In this document: in pieces, positions 43,452 through 51,354 of the stretch
Layout of the letters: each line of letters starts with the position of its first letter
Numbering within the stretch: position 1 is the first letter of the stretch
NCBI GenBank assembly: GCA_964598765.1
Contig: CAZRCZ010000025.1
Span: 1-60,617 of the forward strand
Direction: 5' to 3'
Length of the DNA stretch: 60,617 bases
DNA from: CAZRCZ01 sp964598765
GTDB lineage: Bacteria > Sumerlaeota > Sumerlaeia > MVZB01 > JAJFLK01
Position numbers and translations under genes: made by a program
The notes under the pieces: generated by a model
What the model was told of the DNA's origin: nothing
The model's input: only the letters and a program-made list of their open reading frames with translations
Databases searched by the model: none

Positions 43452-46190
43452 TTACTTCTTGCTTTCCTTCTTCTCCGCCCTCCCCAACGAAATCATGTTC
43501 ACGAACAGCCGCGTCGCCCCTTCGACGCCGGCGGGGAGTTGGCGGAAGAAAGCGTAGCCAGTGTAGATGTAATTCCCTTTACCGATCTTGGCGAACATCA
43601 TCCCTCCTTTTTGCGGCGGCTCGCCCGGATCGTTGCAGGCCATGAGCGGCCGGTAGCGCTCGTCCCACGACGACCAGAAATACAATCCCCGCTCCTGAAC
43701 CCATCCCTCGAAATCCTTTTCGGTGATCTTGTTCGGAGTGTTGAAGATCGGATGATCCGGTTCCAGAATCGTCACCGGCGCGGTTTCGTCGGTCACGCGG
43801 TCATGGGCAATCTTCATCGGATAGGGCGCGACTCCCTGCTTTTCAAAGAGGTCGTTCTTGTTGTATTGAACAATGAGCGTTCCCCCGTCGCGGACGTAAT
43901 CGAGAAGGACGTGATTGTTGGCGACCAAATCGGGTTGCGTCTCATACGCGCGCGGTCCCAGCACGACGGCGTCGTAGGAGGCCAGCGGTTCGGAGGCGAT
44001 TTTCGCGCCGTCGAGGAGGGCGACCTCGATGCCGATCTGCTTCAAGATCGGCGCGATTTGATCCTGCGGTCCCGGAATCAATGCGGCCTTTAAGCCGTGG
44101 GGAATCGATGCGGCGACATAGTAAACGAATGCAGGATGCTCGCTACAAACATATCGCGGGCGGATGTGGGGGTAGGCAATACGATGGACTTCGCCTCGCG
44201 CCGTCTCACTTGTGTAGGCATCCACCTCCAACGCCCAAGGATAATGAGACTGGCCCGAATACCGGGGAATCTCGGCTTTCAATTGCGAGAACTCGTGCGA
44301 TTTCAACGCTATCTCAAAGCGCTTGCTCATGAATATCATCCATAAGTCATAAAAACTTGTGGGCCTGTGGTCAGCATTTGGGTTTACATCAACAACAGCT
44401 GTAATTTCGTGTTTACTTAAGTTAGTAACGGTCAGATTTACCGTAGGGTTTCGGTTCCCCGGCACGACAACCCGTTCTCGCGACCCAAACGAAAATTGAA
44501 TTACTGGCAGATACGACAAATCTTCACGAATTTCACCAAATTCAGGATTGGCATGACGATACTCAATCGGGATAATAAAGCTAGTAGTCTCATCCGATAG
44601 ATCAGCTTGGAATGTTGCGGTGAATACCGTCGGCTCAAATGAGAACCCAACCTTTGCCCATAGTGGTAGATCGTAATTAAGACCATCAGCGACAAAACAT
44701 GTCGAGCTTTCGCCGAATAAGGGGTACCGATGAACCGCACGGGGATAAGCAAAAAAATAGGGCGGATTGGTTACAGTTGTTTTTGGTGCGATCAGTTCGT
44801 ATTGGGCGACATTTTTCGCGGTGGTTATGACCCTCGCCGCGCTTCCAGTTGGGGCGTTAATAACTGACCACTTGGAATTTTCAATTGGCGAATCGACAGG
44901 CATATATGCCTTGCATGAAATATTTACCGATTCTCCGACGATCAAAGCGGGCAAGTCGGAAAACGCTTCCAAGCGAAGTCCGACCGCAATTCCGAGCGCG
45001 CATTCCAAATCGTGGATCGAGTCGGCGTCGTCGGGGGATTTTTTGCGCCAGTCGGCGAGAAGTTGCGCGATCTTCGGCGCGACGGCTCGCGGGTTAGTCA
45101 GAAGATCGGGATTTTTCAGAATTTCAGCGGGGGAGGGGGAAACGTCGGGGTGATCCACTTGGAGGCCGTCAAAAATGTCCTCTTCCCGCCTTCCATCCTT
45201 CTCGTTCTCATTCTCCTTCTCACTTCGTTTCGATTCCTTCCTATCTCCATCCGAGCCGCGACCGTCAGGGAGCGCACGTTGCGCGGTATCTTGCCGATTG
45301 GACGCTCGCTCACGCTCGCGGCTCGGTTGCTCCAAAATATAAAAACTCTCCCGCATCGGCGTTTCGTATTCGATCATTCCCATGTCTTGCGAGCGGTGTT
45401 GGGATCGGGCGTGGTAGCCGATGGCGGCGTAGGAGCGCCCCGAAAGGGGATCGTAGGCTCCGGTGTCGAGGCGAGTCGTGACGGCGAGGGAATCCTCGAA
45501 CGAGCCGACGTAAAATTTCTGCGCCTGCCACGGTTTCAATCCTTGTTGAATCAATTCCGGCTTGTAGTTCGGGTCCGCCGCCAGCGCGAACGCCTCGCGC
45601 GCGGCGATGGCGGAGGCTTGATGCTGGCCGTGGCCGTCCTTGGCGTTGCCCTGAAAACGGCAGATGATGACGTGCGGGCGGGTGTAGCGGATCGCGCGGA
45701 CGATGTCCTCGACGACGTTCTCTTTGCCCCAAAACTTGAAACACTCGTCGGGCGATTTGCTGAATCCGAAGTCAATCTCGCGGCCAAAGAGTTGATCCGC
45801 GCCGTCAATCTTGCGCGCGGCCAGAAGCTCGGCGGTGCGGAGAATCCCCAAATCCTCGCCCGTTTCGGGGCCGATGGAATTTTGTCCCCCTTCGCCGCGG
45901 GTGAGGCTGAGATAGGTCACCCGCGCGCCGCGACCGAGCGAGAGATAGGCGATCATCGCGCTGTCCTCGTCGTCCGGGTGCGCGGCGATGTGAAGAACGC
46001 GCACGCCGCACTCGACGCGCTTGAGTCGGCGGACTAGGCCAGTGATGCCGTCGTTGGTGTAGAAGCGATCGGGTTGGGCAAAAGCGGAGGTTGAAAGATG
46101 AAGCGTTAAAATTAACCACAGAGAAACAGAGGCACAGAGAAGTCTCCTCTGTGCCTCTGTTTCTCTGTGGTTAATCTTCATCTTCATCAT
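43452..46190 (-). CDS. Secreted PIG-L family deacetylase, mosaic gene
   Basis: A 912-residue exported protein. The leader is encoded by palindromic element D and ends in STSAFA-QP. Residues about 50-270 are a PIG-L/LmbE deacetylase with the metal motif AHPDDEDSAM, GEGGQNSIGPETGEDLG and a later GHGQHQASA. A charged insert at about 280-345 contains ALPDGRGSD from another dispersed repeat. The C-terminal part (about 680-900) resembles a ThuA/glutamine-amidotransferase-like fold (YDAVVLGPRAYE, DGGTLIVQYNKN). Bases 44100-44960 are clearly more AT-rich than the rest. The ATG at 46190 shares a base with the permease stop (TAATG). Amide hydrolysis of an N-acetyl sugar is expected. Confidence 0.82.
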   Translation of the reverse strand: MMKMKINHRETEAQRRLLCASVSLWLILTLHLSTSAFAQPDRFYTNDGITGLVRRLKRVECGVRVLHIAAHPDDEDSAMIAYLSLGRGARVTYLSLTRGEGGQNSIGPETGEDLGILRTAELLAARKIDGADQLFGREIDFGFSKSPDECFKFWGKENVVEDIVRAIRYTRPHVIICRFQGNAKDGHGQHQASAIAAREAFALAADPNYKPELIQQGLKPWQAQKFYVGSFEDSLAVTTRLDTGAYDPLSGRSYAAIGYHARSQHRSQDMGMIEYETPMRESFYILEQPSRERERASNRQDTAQRALPDGRGSDGDRKESKRSEKENENEKDGRREEDIFDGLQVDHPDVSPSPAEILKNPDLLTNPRAVAPKIAQLLADWRKKSPDDADSIHDLECALGIAVGLRLEAFSDLPALIVGESVNISCKAYMPVDSPIENSKWSVINAPTGSAARVITTAKNVAQYELIAPKTTVTNPPYFFAYPRAVHRYPLFGESSTCFVADGLNYDLPLWAKVGFSFEPTVFTATFQADLSDETTSFIIPIEYRHANPEFGEIREDLSYLPVIQFSFGSRERVVVPGNRNPTVNLTVTNLSKHEITAVVDVNPNADHRPTSFYDLWMIFMSKRFEIALKSHEFSQLKAEIPRYSGQSHYPWALEVDAYTSETARGEVHRIAYPHIRPRYVCSEHPAFVYYVAASIPHGLKAALIPGPQDQIAPILKQIGIEVALLDGAKIASEPLASYDAVVLGPRAYETQPDLVANNHVLLDYVRDGGTLIVQYNKNDLFEKQGVAPYPMKIAHDRVTDETAPVTILEPDHPIFNTPNKITEKDFEGWVQERGLYFWSSWDERYRPLMACNDPGEPPQKGGMMFAKIGKGNYIYTGYAFFRQLPAGVEGATRLFVNMISLGRAEKKESKK
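44100..44960. other. AT-rich segment inside the PIG-L gene
   Basis: Three sampled lines in this stretch (44341, 44401, 44521) are 40-42 % GC, while a flanking line at 45541 is 65 %. The reading frame is uninterrupted. The protein in this part (SKHEITAVVDVNPNADHRPT and its neighbourhood) is the middle domain between the deacetylase and the C-terminal fold. This suggests that an internal block came from another genome by recombination. Confidence 0.6.
46111..46175. repeat. Palindromic element D, near-perfect hairpin, coding for a signal peptide
   Basis: Arms 46111-46139 (ATTAACCACAGAGAAACAGA...) and 46147-46175 are perfect inverted repeats of 29 bases with a seven-base loop. On the minus strand the element is inside the PIG-L gene, residues about 6-26: it reads INHRETEAQRR then LLCASVSLWLI, giving a basic n-region and hydrophobic h-region. 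Confidence 0.9.
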
Positions 46191-47872
46191 TAAAACACCT
46201 TCTGCGATTTTCGCCCAAAAGCCAGAAACACCGCCACAATCATCGCGGTCAAGATGACGCTGTAGGCGGCGGCGAGTTGCATCCCCGCCGGACCGCGACG
46301 GAGTTGATCTATCTTCACCGAGATCGGCTCGGTTCCGGGACCCTGCAACAAAATCGAACTGACGAATTCTCCCATCGCGGTGACGAACGTGAGCGTCGCG
46401 GCGGCGAGCACGGCGGACGCGAGCAAAGGAAGCGTCACGCGCAGAAAAGCCTGCCACGGGGTCGCGCCCAAACTTCGCGCCGCTCCTTCCAAATCAACTC
46501 CGACGCGCAGAAGTCCCGCCGTGATCGTCCGATGCGCGAGCGGAAAAAGCCGGATGAAATAAGCCAGCGCGAGAATCGCCAGCGTCCCGCGCAATTCCAT
46601 CCCCCACGTCAGCGGATTGGGCGCGCGCGAAATCCAGAGAAGTCCGATGGCGATGACCGTCCCCGGCAACGCCCAAGGCAACATGAGCAAAAACCGAAAC
46701 GCCGTTTTCCCGGCGAACGCCCGGCGCGCGTCGAGCCACGCGCTCGTCAACGTGAAGAGAATCACCGCCGCCGTCGCGTCTGCCGACGTCTTCAGACTGT
46801 TGGCGATGGGTCGCCACGCATCGGCGTCGCTCCAGAGTTTGGCGAAATTGGCGGAGGTGTATTCGATCGGCTTGCCGACGAATCCGGTTCCCGGTTTGAC
46901 GAACGCCTCGCGTAGCATTGCCAGATGAGGCGCGACGAGAAACAACGTCAAGGCGAACGCGCCGAGCGACGCCAACATTTGCGCGGGGCGCGAGACGACC
47001 GCCGACCGACGCCGCGAAACGCCCTTGGTTCCTCCCTGAAACGATTCCTCAAACCGAACGATCAGATACAGAAAAATTCCGGCGGTGAGGGCGAGCGCGA
47101 CGCAATCGGCGCTGGCCAAACCGTTGGCAGAATTTTCCAACGCCTGCTGAATGCCGACGGTCAGGACCGGACGCCCCGCCATGTAGAAAAACGGCGCGGT
47201 GAACGAAGCCATCGAAGTCATGAAGGTGAGGAGCGAGGCTCCGGCCATCGCAGGGGCGATTTGCGGAAGGACGATCAGAAAAAAGGTCCGCGTCCGTCCC
47301 GCGCCGAGATCGCGCGCCGCCTCGATTTGCGATTCATCGAAATTGGCAATCGCGCCGCCGACCATCACATAAAAATAGGCGAACATCGAATATACGTGGA
47401 CGATCAGGACCCCCGCGTAGCCTTTTTCGATCCAGAAGCCGCGGCCAAAAGCCGCGCGCAAAAAATGATCGGCGAGACCGTCTTCGGCGAGCAACGTCCA
47501 GATCGCAAAAACGCCGACCAGAGGCGGCAAGGTGAACGGCAGAAGAGATAGCGCGGAGAAAAACGCGCACCCCGGAAAATCGAGGCGGAAATAAAAGAAG
47601 GCAAGCGCGGTTCCGAAAATTCCGGCCAGCAGGACCGTCGCCAGCGAAATGCCGACGCTCCGCGCGCCGTAAATCCAATGCGATTTCTCGGCAAATTGCC
47701 GCCACGGCTCCAGCGTCGGACCCTTGCCCGGCTCCCAAACGCTTTCAAGCAGGACCTGAAGAATCGGCCACAGGGCGTAAGCAAGGAGGATCGTCAAAAG
47801 GATCAAGAGACGCGGATCGAGCCAGTTGCGCCAAGGAGGAAGACTATTGAATTGGGGACTAGGCGATTGCAT
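46190..47872 (-). CDS. Iron-type ABC transporter permease (two fused halves)
   Basis: A 560-residue inner-membrane protein with two BPD-type permease modules of about six helices each, as in FbpB/SfuB iron and 2-aminoethylphosphonate transporters. EAA loops are IEAARDLGAGRTRTFFLIVLPQIAPA in the first half and LEGAARSLGATPWQAFLRVTLPLL in the second (both contain the conserved G; written in short form here). It probably pairs with the binding protein and ATPase at 38834-41039 on the other strand, the usual three-gene set. Its stop overlaps the PIG-L start, so both are on one transcript. Confidence 0.9.
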   Translation of the reverse strand: MQSPSPQFNSLPPWRNWLDPRLLILLTILLAYALWPILQVLLESVWEPGKGPTLEPWRQFAEKSHWIYGARSVGISLATVLLAGIFGTALAFFYFRLDFPGCAFFSALSLLPFTLPPLVGVFAIWTLLAEDGLADHFLRAAFGRGFWIEKGYAGVLIVHVYSMFAYFYVMVGGAIANFDESQIEAARDLGAGRTRTFFLIVLPQIAPAMAGASLLTFMTSMASFTAPFFYMAGRPVLTVGIQQALENSANGLASADCVALALTAGIFLYLIVRFEESFQGGTKGVSRRRSAVVSRPAQMLASLGAFALTLFLVAPHLAMLREAFVKPGTGFVGKPIEYTSANFAKLWSDADAWRPIANSLKTSADATAAVILFTLTSAWLDARRAFAGKTAFRFLLMLPWALPGTVIAIGLLWISRAPNPLTWGMELRGTLAILALAYFIRLFPLAHRTITAGLLRVGVDLEGAARSLGATPWQAFLRVTLPLLASAVLAAATLTFVTAMGEFVSSILLQGPGTEPISVKIDQLRRGPAGMQLAAAYSVILTAMIVAVFLAFGRKSQKVF

Positions 47873-47879
47873 GCCGGTT

Positions 47880-48066
47880 ATTCACCCTAGAAACACAGAG
47901 AAGAACTCGCCGCGCGAACGGTGGTTGGCGCATTTGGAACGCATATTCTCGCAGTTTGCGTTTCAGTTCTACCTTGATTTCCATCGCATTTGCCTTTTGC
48001 TTGGACCCGTCCTTCTCTCATCAGCGTTTTATTTGATCGGAAGGCCCTCTGTGTCCGTGGCGAATT
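47880..48066. repeat. Palindromic element E (degenerate)
   Basis: Left arm 47880-47902 (ATTCACCCTAGAAACACAGA...) and right arm 48044-48066 (GGCCCTCTGTGTCCGTGGCG...) are inverted repeats with several mismatches, about 140 bases apart, the same size as element A. It lies between the divergent permease and DUF2961 genes and covers most of that gap. Confidence 0.6.
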
Positions 48067-48152
48067 CTATTATTTTAATCCCGCGCTTTCTTCGCTATTC
48101 TGGCCGCTCGAAGTGAAAATCCAAGTGCAAGGGAACCCGAAAGGAACCAGAA

Positions 48153-50204
48153 ATGAAAAGAATTGCGACGCTTCAATTCAACCTCTCCTTGATACTAACC
48201 GCCGTTTTCCTCCTGCAAACCTCCGCCTGTTCGCTTTGGCCGTGGAAAAAAGCTCCCGCGCCGCAGGAGCGCAAGATCACGATGAAGGCTCTGCTCGGTG
48301 AAATGGCCGACTTGGACAGTTTATTCCGATTTCCCGATCCCCCCTACGTTACCCGGCAGGCGTCGAGCTACGACCGCAAATCGGTCGCGTCCGGAAACGA
48401 CGATTGGTTTGCCAACGACGATTCGGGAAAATTCATTCGCGTCGAGGACCACGGCGACCGCAAGGAATTCGTGATGATGGACGCCGACGGTCCGGGCGTC
48501 GTCACGCGCATCTGGAGCGCGAATCCCAAGGGAACGATCCGGTTTTATTTTAACGGCTCCGGAGAGCCGGGTTTCAGCGCGCCGATGACCGATCTGCTCG
48601 GAGCCAAACTTCCCGATTTTCCATCTCCGATTTCCGGCATCGTCAGCGCGGGATGGAACCTCTACTTTCCGATTCCCTACGCGAAGCATCTGAAAATCAC
48701 GGCGGACGCGGAGAAATTTTATTATCACGTCAATTATCGGACGTATCCGGCGGGAACGGAAGTCGAGGAATTTTCGATCTCCGTCGTCGAGGGATTGAAG
48801 GGGGAAATTCAGGCCGCGATGGATCGGCTCTTGTGCAAAGAGGAGCCGGTCGCCGGACTCAAGGACGCCCCGCACGACGCGCTAAAATCCGGAGGGAAGA
48901 AATTGCTCTTTGAATCCTCCTCGAAAAAGTCCGTCGTGGATTTGCTGAGGGTTCACGTTCAAGCCGACGATTTAAGCGCGGCCTTGCGGGGGATTCTGCT
49001 CGAAGCCTATTTCGACGATGAAGTGAATCCCACGATTCTTTGTCCGCTCGGCGATTTTTTCGGCTCCAGTCCCGGCATCAATCCGTATCAATCTTTGCCG
49101 CTGGGAATGTTGGAGGACGGGACCATGTTTTCGCGCTGGGTGATGCCGTTTCGCAAGAGCGCGAAATTTTACGTCATCAATAAATCCGCCGTTCCCGTAT
49201 CAATCGCCTCTCAAGTTGGCTTCCATCCGTTGCGCGACGGATGGACTCATCGGACGCTCTATTTCCACGCCGGATATCGCGCCGGATTCGACATGCCGAC
49301 GCGACCGTTCCGCGATTGGAACTATGTCGGGGTTCAAGGGAAGGGGATGTTCGTCGGCGATTCGCTGGCCATCGTCAACGCCTCGAAAAAATGGTGGGGC
49401 GAAGGGGACGAGAAAATTTACGTGGACGGCGAGACCTTCCCCAGTCATTTCGGCACGGGAACCGAGGATTATTACGGCTACGCTTGGGGAAGTTCGGTCA
49501 AATTCCAACACCCCTACCACAATCAATCGCGTTGCGACGGACCGGGAAGCTACGGCCACACCGCCGTCAATCGCTTCCACATTTTCGACGCGATTCCGTT
49601 TCAAAAGGATTTCCGGTTCGACATGGAAGTCTGGCATTGGGACACGACCATTCCGATTCATTACGCGGCGGTTTCTTATTGGTATGCGCAACCCGGCGCG
49701 ACGAACAATTTGCCGTTGCCCACGGGCACTGACCTAACCGTTCCCGTGGTTCCGCCGCTTCCGCGCCCGAAGGTCGCCGGAGCCATCGAAGCCGAATCGC
49801 TGAGCGCGACGGTCAGCGGCGGCAAACTCGAACCGCAAGACATGCTCGGTTTTGAGGGAAAATGGAGCAACGAATCACAGGCTTGGTTCCATGACGCGCA
49901 TCCCGGGGATTCGGTTGCGTTCAATCTCGACGCGCCCGAGGAGGGAGACTATCAGGTGTTGGCGAATTTCACCAAGGCGTCCGATTACGGAGTCGCGGAG
50001 ATTTCGATCAACGGCAAAGTCGCCGTCGCTTCGATGGACTTTTACGACGCCAAGGTAAAGGCGACCGGAGAAACCGACTTGGGCGCGTGGCATTTGACCA
50101 AGAGTGGAAACAAAATCACCCTCAAGATTTCCGGCGCGAACGATAAGGCGGAAAAGAATTACATGATCGGCGTGGATTATTTTCTCCTGCGTCCGGCAAA
50201 GTGA
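48153..50204 (+). CDS. DUF2961 lipoprotein with C-terminal carbohydrate-binding-like domain
   Basis: A 683-residue lipoprotein precursor (LLQTSACSLWP, lipobox Cys near 26). The DUF2961 region spans about residues 55-535: ASSYDRKSVASGNDDW, GPGVVTRIWSANPKGTIRFYF, and toward the end GTEDYYGYAWGSSVKFQHPYH and RFHIFDAIPFQKDFRFDMEVW. DUF2961 proteins include difructose-dianhydride and related glycoside-active enzymes and are common in saprophytic bacteria. The last 130 residues (EAESLSATVSGGKLEPQ...WHLTKSGNKITLKISG) look like a CBM6/35-type beta-sandwich. AAAGGAACC lies before the ATG. It probably acts on an outer-surface polysaccharide. Confidence 0.85.
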   Translation: MKRIATLQFNLSLILTAVFLLQTSACSLWPWKKAPAPQERKITMKALLGEMADLDSLFRFPDPPYVTRQASSYDRKSVASGNDDWFANDDSGKFIRVEDHGDRKEFVMMDADGPGVVTRIWSANPKGTIRFYFNGSGEPGFSAPMTDLLGAKLPDFPSPISGIVSAGWNLYFPIPYAKHLKITADAEKFYYHVNYRTYPAGTEVEEFSISVVEGLKGEIQAAMDRLLCKEEPVAGLKDAPHDALKSGGKKLLFESSSKKSVVDLLRVHVQADDLSAALRGILLEAYFDDEVNPTILCPLGDFFGSSPGINPYQSLPLGMLEDGTMFSRWVMPFRKSAKFYVINKSAVPVSIASQVGFHPLRDGWTHRTLYFHAGYRAGFDMPTRPFRDWNYVGVQGKGMFVGDSLAIVNASKKWWGEGDEKIYVDGETFPSHFGTGTEDYYGYAWGSSVKFQHPYHNQSRCDGPGSYGHTAVNRFHIFDAIPFQKDFRFDMEVWHWDTTIPIHYAAVSYWYAQPGATNNLPLPTGTDLTVPVVPPLPRPKVAGAIEAESLSATVSGGKLEPQDMLGFEGKWSNESQAWFHDAHPGDSVAFNLDAPEEGDYQVLANFTKASDYGVAEISINGKVAVASMDFYDAKVKATGETDLGAWHLTKSGNKITLKISGANDKAEKNYMIGVDYFLLRPAK

Positions 50205-50217
50205 TCGGCAAAATCTC

Positions 50218-50343
50218 TTATCAACGCAAAGACGCCGCGACGCAAGGAAGTTACTGAAAACATGCCAAGAATCGGCTCTCGATGGCGATTGGCGTCCCGA
50301 ACTTGCCGTTGACTTCCTCGCGTCTCCGCGCCTCTGCGTTAAT
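50218..50343. repeat. Palindromic element F (CGCAAAGACGC-type arms)
   Basis: Left arm 50218-50250 (TTATCAACGCAAAGACGCCG...) and right arm 50312-50343 (CTTCCTCGCGTCTCCGCGCC...) are inverted repeats matching at about 26 of 31 positions, about 60 bases apart. It lies 14 bases after the DUF2961 stop. Confidence 0.8.
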
Positions 50344-50535
50344 TTCTATCCGGCAATCTTGCTCTGCCGCCGCTGAAAAAAAGCCGAATCAATTTGCCCA
50401 AGAAGTCGCGAAGGTCACGAGGATGGGAGGCCGGCAAGGATTTTCAGCAGAACCGATTCAAATTGACACGGGGATTTATGCTGAAAGATGATAATTGCGA
50501 ACGCTCGTCAACGTCCCCAAAGAGGAATCGCCTCC
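50344..50535. other. Upstream region of the PhyH gene
   Basis: This region continues the gap after element F. The PhyH frame is open from 50488, but the residues before 50536 are not family-like. I see no promoter I would name. Confidence 0.3.
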
Positions 50536-51354
50536 ATGTCCGCCACGTCCACATTGTCCAGTCCATCCATCCTGCTCACCGAGAGCCAGCGCCAACACTA
50601 TTGGGACGAGGGGTTCGTTGTGGTCCCCAACATCCTCTCCGAGGAGGAAATGGAGCGCTATCGCGTCCGCGCGCGGCAAATCGCGCTGGGGGATTATCCG
50701 CCGGAGGCCGCGCGCAAGATTGTCAAGGACGTGCGCGTGGCCAAAGGAGTTTATACGCCCGACGATCCGGAAAAGGGCATCTGGAAATTCCTCAATCCCG
50801 ACCGGTTCGATCCCGTTTTTCAGGATTATCCGGCGCATCCCAATCTCCTTAACGTTGTCGAGCAATTGATCGGTCCGGACCTCAAGGCCTTCCTTTTGAT
50901 GTTCATCTACAAGCCTCCCGGATTGAACGCGGTTCATCCCTATCATCAGGATTCTTATTATTTCTCGTTCGCGCCGCACGATGGGATCGTTGGGACGTGG
51001 GTCGCGTTGGACCGCGCCTCGGCGGACAATGGGACGCTTTCGGTCATTCGCAAATCGCACAAGCTGGATGTGCTTCGCCACGCCTTGCCGAAGGAGGATA
51101 TGGTCAACTTCGGAACATTCGGCGTCGAAGGTTATGACGGCCATCCCGATGAAGTCGTGTTGGAAGTTCAGCCCGGCGACGGCGTGTTCTTCCATTCGCG
51201 TCTTTTGCATCGTACCGGACCGAGCACGAGCGACCGCCATCGCCGGGTCTTGACCGTCCACTTTGCAAGCGCTCAATGCAAATTCACGGCCAAGCCCCTG
51301 TCGGAATACGGATTTCGATTGGTTCGCGGAAGGAATTACGAAGGATGCATCTAG
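50536..51354 (+). CDS. Phytanoyl-CoA dioxygenase (PhyH) family protein
   Basis: A 272-residue Fe(II)/2-oxoglutarate-dependent oxygenase fold. WDEGFVVVPNILSEEEMERYR is the usual start; the metal triad is HQD (HPYHQDSYYF) and a distal His in HSRLLHRTGPSTS, with an Arg (RHRRVLTVHF) that should bind 2-oxoglutarate. The substrate is unknown. ATG 50536 gives the family-like N-terminus. It overlaps the start of gdhA by ten bases, so the two are translationally coupled; GDH makes or consumes 2-oxoglutarate, the co-substrate of this enzyme class. Confidence 0.88.
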   Translation: MSATSTLSSPSILLTESQRQHYWDEGFVVVPNILSEEEMERYRVRARQIALGDYPPEAARKIVKDVRVAKGVYTPDDPEKGIWKFLNPDRFDPVFQDYPAHPNLLNVVEQLIGPDLKAFLLMFIYKPPGLNAVHPYHQDSYYFSFAPHDGIVGTWVALDRASADNGTLSVIRKSHKLDVLRHALPKEDMVNFGTFGVEGYDGHPDEVVLEVQPGDGVFFHSRLLHRTGPSTSDRHRRVLTVHFASAQCKFTAKPLSEYGFRLVRGRNYEGCI

